In this document: positions 16,003 through 19,539 of the stretch, in pieces
Numbering within the stretch: position 1 is the first letter of the stretch
How the letters are laid out: every line of letters starts with the position of its first letter
Origin: Anaerolineales bacterium UBA3905
Lineage (GTDB): Bacteria > Chloroflexota > Anaerolineae > Caldilineales > Caldilineaceae
Length of the DNA stretch: 19,539 nucleotides
NCBI GenBank assembly: GCA_002391565.1
Contig: DGFH01000268.1
Location: 1 to 19,539 of the forward strand
Direction of reading: 5' to 3'
Made by a program: the position numbers and the translations under genes
Notes under the pieces: generated by a model
Databases searched by the model: none
What the model was told of the DNA's origin: nothing
What the model saw: only the letters and a program-made list of their open reading frames with translations

Positions 16003-18679
16003 ATCTTGTCACCCGAATCAGGTTCTGGGTTGCTTGCTCGAATGTATCGTCATGGCTAATCACGAAAAGTTGGTTGAATCCACGAACAGTCATGATTTGT
16101 TGCGCTAGCGCCTCGCGCCGTACGCCATCCAGGTTGGCGGTTGGCTCGTCAAAGAAGGCGATGTTGATGTTGCTCATCTCGCGCACCAGCGCCAGCCGCA
16201 CCGCCAGCGCCGCACTCATTTGCTCGCCGCCGGACAACTGCCGGAAGCTGCGCATGGCGCCGCCTGCCGTTAATGTGACGCCATAATCTTCGTTCCACGA
16301 TAGCACGCGACTGTGGTCGTGCATCAGTTCACCAAAAATCGTGGCGGCGCCTTCGCTCACCTGGTGCACCAACGCCTGCGTGACAAAAGGGCCAGCCTGC
16401 TTGATCGTGGTGCGAATTGCTTCTAGCGCTTCTTCCAGCCGAGCCAGTCGTTGGCGCTCTTGCTGTAGCGCCTGATGTCGACTTGCTTCGACGCGCAACG
16501 CTTCCACCTGTTTTGCGTCCTGCGCCTGCGCTTCCTGCAGGAGACGCAGGCTGGCCGAAAGACTACCCAACTCTTCACGTAACTTGCGATCATCTAATAA
16601 TACTTGCTGGTAGTTCTCCTGGTCAAACTGTGCGATTGCAACCTTAAGTTTGCTGCGACTTTCCGTCAGACGGTTGTCGGCAATTTGCAAGGCCTGCTCA
16701 ATCTCGGTTAGTTCAGCAATAGCAGCCGGCAAGGTCGCGGCCAGCTGACGGTGCGTCAGCACAGCCTGATAGGCCGCACTGTGGGTGCGCAACTGGTTGG
16801 CATTCTCCGCCAACGCCTGGTCAAGGTCGCCTAATGCCGCCAGCGCCTGATCGATTTGCTCGATCTGTTGCAGCGCCGCCGCCTGTTTGCTGCGTTCGCT
16901 CAAGAGTTGCGTTTCGATCTGTGGTCGCTGCGCCGCCTGTGCGCTGGCAACGGCGCTACGGCTCTTGGGGTCGCCCAGCGCCGCCAACGCCTGACGCAGG
17001 CCATCCAGCGCCGCAACCTGCGTCGCCAACTCTGCACGTGCAGCCGAAGCGGTGGCAATCTCCGCCTCTATCTCCGCCAGCATTTGCGCCAGATCGGCGA
17101 GTTCGCTTTCGCGCGGCAACTGCGCCCATGTGTGTTGTAGCCGGGTGCGCTCCGCCTCGCCATCGGCTAGCTCCTGTTGCAGTGTGGCAAGTGTACGTTG
17201 CACTTCCGTCAGTTGACGACGCAGCTCGGTGTCCTGCGCCTCATTGCGCGCCAGCATCTCCGCGCGATGGTCAGGGGTGAGGGGTTGTTCGCAAACCGGA
17301 CAACGCGCGGCGGTGATATCGCGCAGCGCCTGACTCTGTTGTTCGAGCGTGGCTAGTTCGGCGCCGATCAGCGTCACCTGGGTTTGCGCCGCCTCCAGTG
17401 TGGTGCGCAACTCCGCCAGCCGTGAATTCAGCGCCTGCCCTTGCGCAGCAACGGCGCGCGCCTGCTCACACCCGGTCACGACGGCGGCATGGCGTATGTG
17501 GGTGGCCTGGCGACGTGCGAGGGCGGCAGCCAGCCGATGATCCAGCTCGGCCATCTGCGCCTGCGCCCGTTCCAGGGCTGCCATCTGCGCCGTCAGCGCC
17601 TCTTGTTCCGCCACCGCCGCCGCCAGCTCCTGCACCATTGTTTCGGCAGCGGCGATCTCGGTCAGCGCCTGGTGCATCTGTTCACAGCGGGCAGCCGCCA
17701 GCGCCAGGGTTTTGTCGGCGGTGCTGCGCGCGTTTAGCAGCGCCTGCCGTTCGGCGGCGCGCGTCTGCAGCGCCTCTTGCGCCTGCTGTGCTGTCAGGTA
17801 AGCATCGTGGCCGGCTTGATGGGCGGCGACGGTGGCGACGGCCTGCTCGGCGACTATGCGCGCCTGTAGCGCGCGCTGCCGACGCTCTTCCAGGTTGCGC
17901 ACCTGTTCTTCGTTGCGCGCCACCTGAGTCGTCAGGGTGTCGACCAGCGTCTTCTGCGCTTCCAACATCTGCAGCTGCGTCTGCCCCGCCGCCAGTGCTG
18001 TTTCGAGTTTGGTGCGCTGGGCAAGCGCGTCCTCCAGCGCGTGCGCGCGTTGCGCGATATTTTGCTCCAGGATCGGCAACTGTTCTAACCGGGTTGCGAG
18101 CACGGCCAGGGTGCGATCGGTTTCGACGATCTGGTCGCGCACACGACGCACCGGTTCGCGCAGTTTATCAGCGGCGGCGCTGTAGTCATCGACTTGCAGC
18201 AGTGCGTCGAAGATCGGTTTGCGTTTGCTGGGCGTCTCGGCAAAGGCGGTGGTCAGCGAACCCTGCGCCACGCCCAGCGCGTCGGTGAACAGGCGCGTCA
18301 GGTCAACGGAGGGGTCAGCCAACGTGTGGCGACGTACGAAAGCCTGTACGTCCGCCTTGCCATCGCAGATTTTGGCGCGTAGCTCGTCGTCGTACACGGC
18401 GTAGGCGTTGCTGCCGCCAAAGCGTCGCTCGATGCGATAAGGGCGTTCGTCGTAGGCGCTGATAAAGGTGACGGCAATCGTGCCAGAGCGGGCGCCCTCG
18501 CGCACGAATTCTTGCGCTGTGTAAGGCAACGCATCGAAGAGCGCGTAGCCAATCGCCTCGATGATCGTGCTCTTGCCAGCGCCATTGTGCCCAACAATGG
18601 CATTGACGCCCGGCGCAAAGGTAATACGGACGTGGTCGTAGCTTTTGACGTTCTCAAGTTCCAGGGCAACGATCTGCAT
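15965..18679 (-). CDS. sbcC: SbcC/Rad50-type DNA repair ATPase
   Basis: 904-residue SMC-like ATPase, the Rad50 partner of the SbcD/Mre11 nuclease; the complex opens and trims blocked or hairpin DNA ends. Seen: Walker A GHNGAGKST (30-38), two long Ala/Gln/Glu/Leu-rich coiled-coil arms (about 170-450 and 480-760), the zinc hook CPVC (Cys460, Cys463) near the middle, the ABC signature LSGGEQ (about 813), Walker B IAFFDEPTANLD (about 840), and an H-loop VISHDD. Length and layout fit the family. ATG 18679 has a strong AAGGAG 8 to 9 bases upstream. It follows sbcD after 91 bases and overlaps the downstream kinase gene. The repeated CAGCGCC-type words in it come from Ala-Leu-rich coiled-coil codons. 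Confidence 0.95.
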   Translation of the reverse strand: MQIVALELENVKSYDHVRITFAPGVNAIVGHNGAGKSTIIEAIGYALFDALPYTAQEFVREGARSGTIAVTFISAYDERPYRIERRFGGSNAYAVYDDELRAKICDGKADVQAFVRRHTLADPSVDLTRLFTDALGVAQGSLTTAFAETPSKRKPIFDALLQVDDYSAAADKLREPVRRVRDQIVETDRTLAVLATRLEQLPILEQNIAQRAHALEDALAQRTKLETALAAGQTQLQMLEAQKTLVDTLTTQVARNEEQVRNLEERRQRALQARIVAEQAVATVAAHQAGHDAYLTAQQAQEALQTRAAERQALLNARSTADKTLALAAARCEQMHQALTEIAAAETMVQELAAAVAEQEALTAQMAALERAQAQMAELDHRLAAALARRQATHIRHAAVVTGCEQARAVAAQGQALNSRLAELRTTLEAAQTQVTLIGAELATLEQQSQALRDITAARCPVCEQPLTPDHRAEMLARNEAQDTELRRQLTEVQRTLATLQQELADGEAERTRLQHTWAQLPRESELADLAQMLAEIEAEIATASAARAELATQVAALDGLRQALAALGDPKSRSAVASAQAAQRPQIETQLLSERSKQAAALQQIEQIDQALAALGDLDQALAENANQLRTHSAAYQAVLTHRQLAATLPAAIAELTEIEQALQIADNRLTESRSKLKVAIAQFDQENYQQVLLDDRKLREELGSLSASLRLLQEAQAQDAKQVEALRVEASRHQALQQERQRLARLEEALEAIRTTIKQAGPFVTQALVHQVSEGAATIFGELMHDHSRVLSWNEDYGVTLTAGGAMRSFRQLSGGEQMSAALAVRLALVREMSNINIAFFDEPTANLDGVRREALAQQIMTVRGFNQLFVISHDDTFEQATQNLIRVTRYGNISAIVDAAK

Positions 18680-18770
18680 TGGTTCTCCTTATCGCCGAGG
18701 CGGCAATGGAGGCGCAACGGGTGCACCTTAAGGACGTTGGGTGGGCGTTGCAAGGTTCCTGTATGGAAAA

Positions 18771-19539
18771 TTAGAGTGCGCCGAGGCCGCGCAGATGACC
18801 GTCGAGTTCGGCCAGAATGGCGTCTGGCGACGCGCCGGTCAACGCCATCTGTTTGAGCGCCAGCGCCGCCTGCATCCACTGGGTGCTGTGTTCGGCAAAG
18901 CGCACATCGCGTGCAAAGAGCGAGGTCAGGACGCGCTGTTCCAGTTCGGCGCGCGTCGCACTGTGGCTGCTGTCGACGGCAAAATCGGCGCTTTGCACCA
19001 GACTCTTGACCTGAGCGACCAGCGGCTGAAAGGCAGTATTGACGAGGGCTTCGATGGCTGAGATGTCCAGTGCGCGGCGGTCGAAGGGCAACACGCCGGT
19101 CAGATACAACTCGATCACAGGGGGTGTGGTTTCCAGACCGCCTGCTGCATGTAACTCCGCTGCCAGGTCGCGCGCCTTGCGTTCGACGAAGGCGGTGAGT
19201 TGCGTCATCAGGTCGGCGGGCGAGGTCACGTGATCAGTCTTGAAACTGTATTGGCGGAAACAGCGGCGTGGCGGATTGCCACGCTCAGCATTGTGGTGCT
19301 TTCCGTTTTGAAACAGGCGCCCGGTGTCAACATCGACCATCAGATAGCCGCGCGGCGTCCAGGCCGCTTCGGAGATCGAACAGGCCTCCGGGCTGCCGGG
19401 ATTGTGAATCCAGTCCTCTAGTACGAAAGGCTTGTGAAAATGCCCAAGCGCCACGTAATCGACATGTTCGCGCAGCGCTGCCCACTGGCGAAAGGCGACG
19501 CCACCCGCTTTTTCGTCCATCTCGCCCTCGACGCCGGCA
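18771..19539 (-). CDS. sbcD: SbcD/Mre11-type exonuclease subunit, C-terminal part (cut by window end)
   Basis: The frame is open to position 19539, so the N terminus and the first phosphoesterase motifs lie outside. The visible 255 residues begin with GVEGEMDEK, then the metallophosphatase motif VALGHFHKP (GHxH) and the family-typical NPGSPEACSISEA, followed by the capping and C-terminal region with a helical tail ending in HLRGLGAL. This is the nuclease partner of SbcC, whose gene follows on the same strand 91 bases later. An internal ATG at 19520 is not the real start, because the conserved VEG residues precede it. No frameshift or other damage is seen. Confidence 0.9.
   Translation of the reverse strand, partial: AGVEGEMDEKAGGVAFRQWAALREHVDYVALGHFHKPFVLEDWIHNPGSPEACSISEAAWTPRGYLMVDVDTGRLFQNGKHHNAERGNPPRRCFRQYSFKTDHVTSPADLMTQLTAFVERKARDLAAELHAAGGLETTPPVIELYLTGVLPFDRRALDISAIEALVNTAFQPLVAQVKSLVQSADFAVDSSHSATRAELEQRVLTSLFARDVRFAEHSTQWMQAALALKQMALTGASPDAILAELDGHLRGLGAL

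Noticed and set aside
16400..18200. Very frequent CAGCGCC/GGCGCC words resembling a genome-wide repeat
   Set aside because: Most fall in codons of the Ala/Leu/Gln-rich coiled coils of SbcC in a GC-rich genome; coding bias explains them without a separate element.

Overview
The window looks like a chromosomal segment of a GC-rich Chloroflexota bacterium, most likely of the Anaerolineae/Caldilineae type. This is inferred from gene content, not from a marker gene. The pointers are a DUF4012 protein, a DUF2723 membrane glycosyltransferase, SH3b proteins with Pro/Thr-rich linkers, sortase-fold lipoproteins and a fused GT2/phosphoglycosyltransferase. There are no phage genes, insertion sequences or CRISPR arrays. 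Almost all of it is intact coding sequence.

Left part (1-5955): imidazolonepropionase (hutI, histidine degradation) is followed closely on the same strand by a NifS/IscS-type cysteine desulfurase. An orphan OmpR/PhoB-type response regulator converges on them. A roughly 600-base non-coding stretch (3352-3978) holds three tandem repeats of about 52 bases, each able to fold the same bulged hairpin, then two inverted repeats and a good sigma70-type promoter. That promoter drives a solitary MsmK/UgpC/MalK-type sugar ABC-transporter ATPase, which ends in a clear intrinsic terminator. A Sir2 deacylase with the class III (Tyr-x-x-Arg) signature follows.

Middle part (5963-13271, minus strand): five closely spaced genes read in the order sortase-fold lipoprotein, GT2-phosphoglycosyltransferase fusion, SH3b/P-T-rich surface protein, DUF2723 membrane glycosyltransferase, DUF4012 membrane protein. 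I interpret this as a cell-envelope or exopolysaccharide operon. The sortase-fold protein has glycine where the catalytic cysteine should be, so it is probably a pseudo-enzyme. A promoter for this operon lies head to head with the promoter of a selenocysteine tRNA gene (selC, anticodon UCA) at 13423-13517. The tRNA is followed by a small WaaE-like glycosyltransferase on the plus strand.

Right part (14314-19539, minus strand): the 3' part of sbcD (cut by the window end), a full-length sbcC and a receiver-GAF-histidine kinase. The kinase start overlaps the end of sbcC. SbcCD is the Mre11-Rad50-type DNA end-processing nuclease; the kinase is probably translated from the same message.

The most notable items are the selenocysteine tRNA with its own promoter, the cysteine-less sortase at the head of the envelope operon, the GT2-PGT fusion, and the conserved tandem hairpins upstream of the ABC ATPase.
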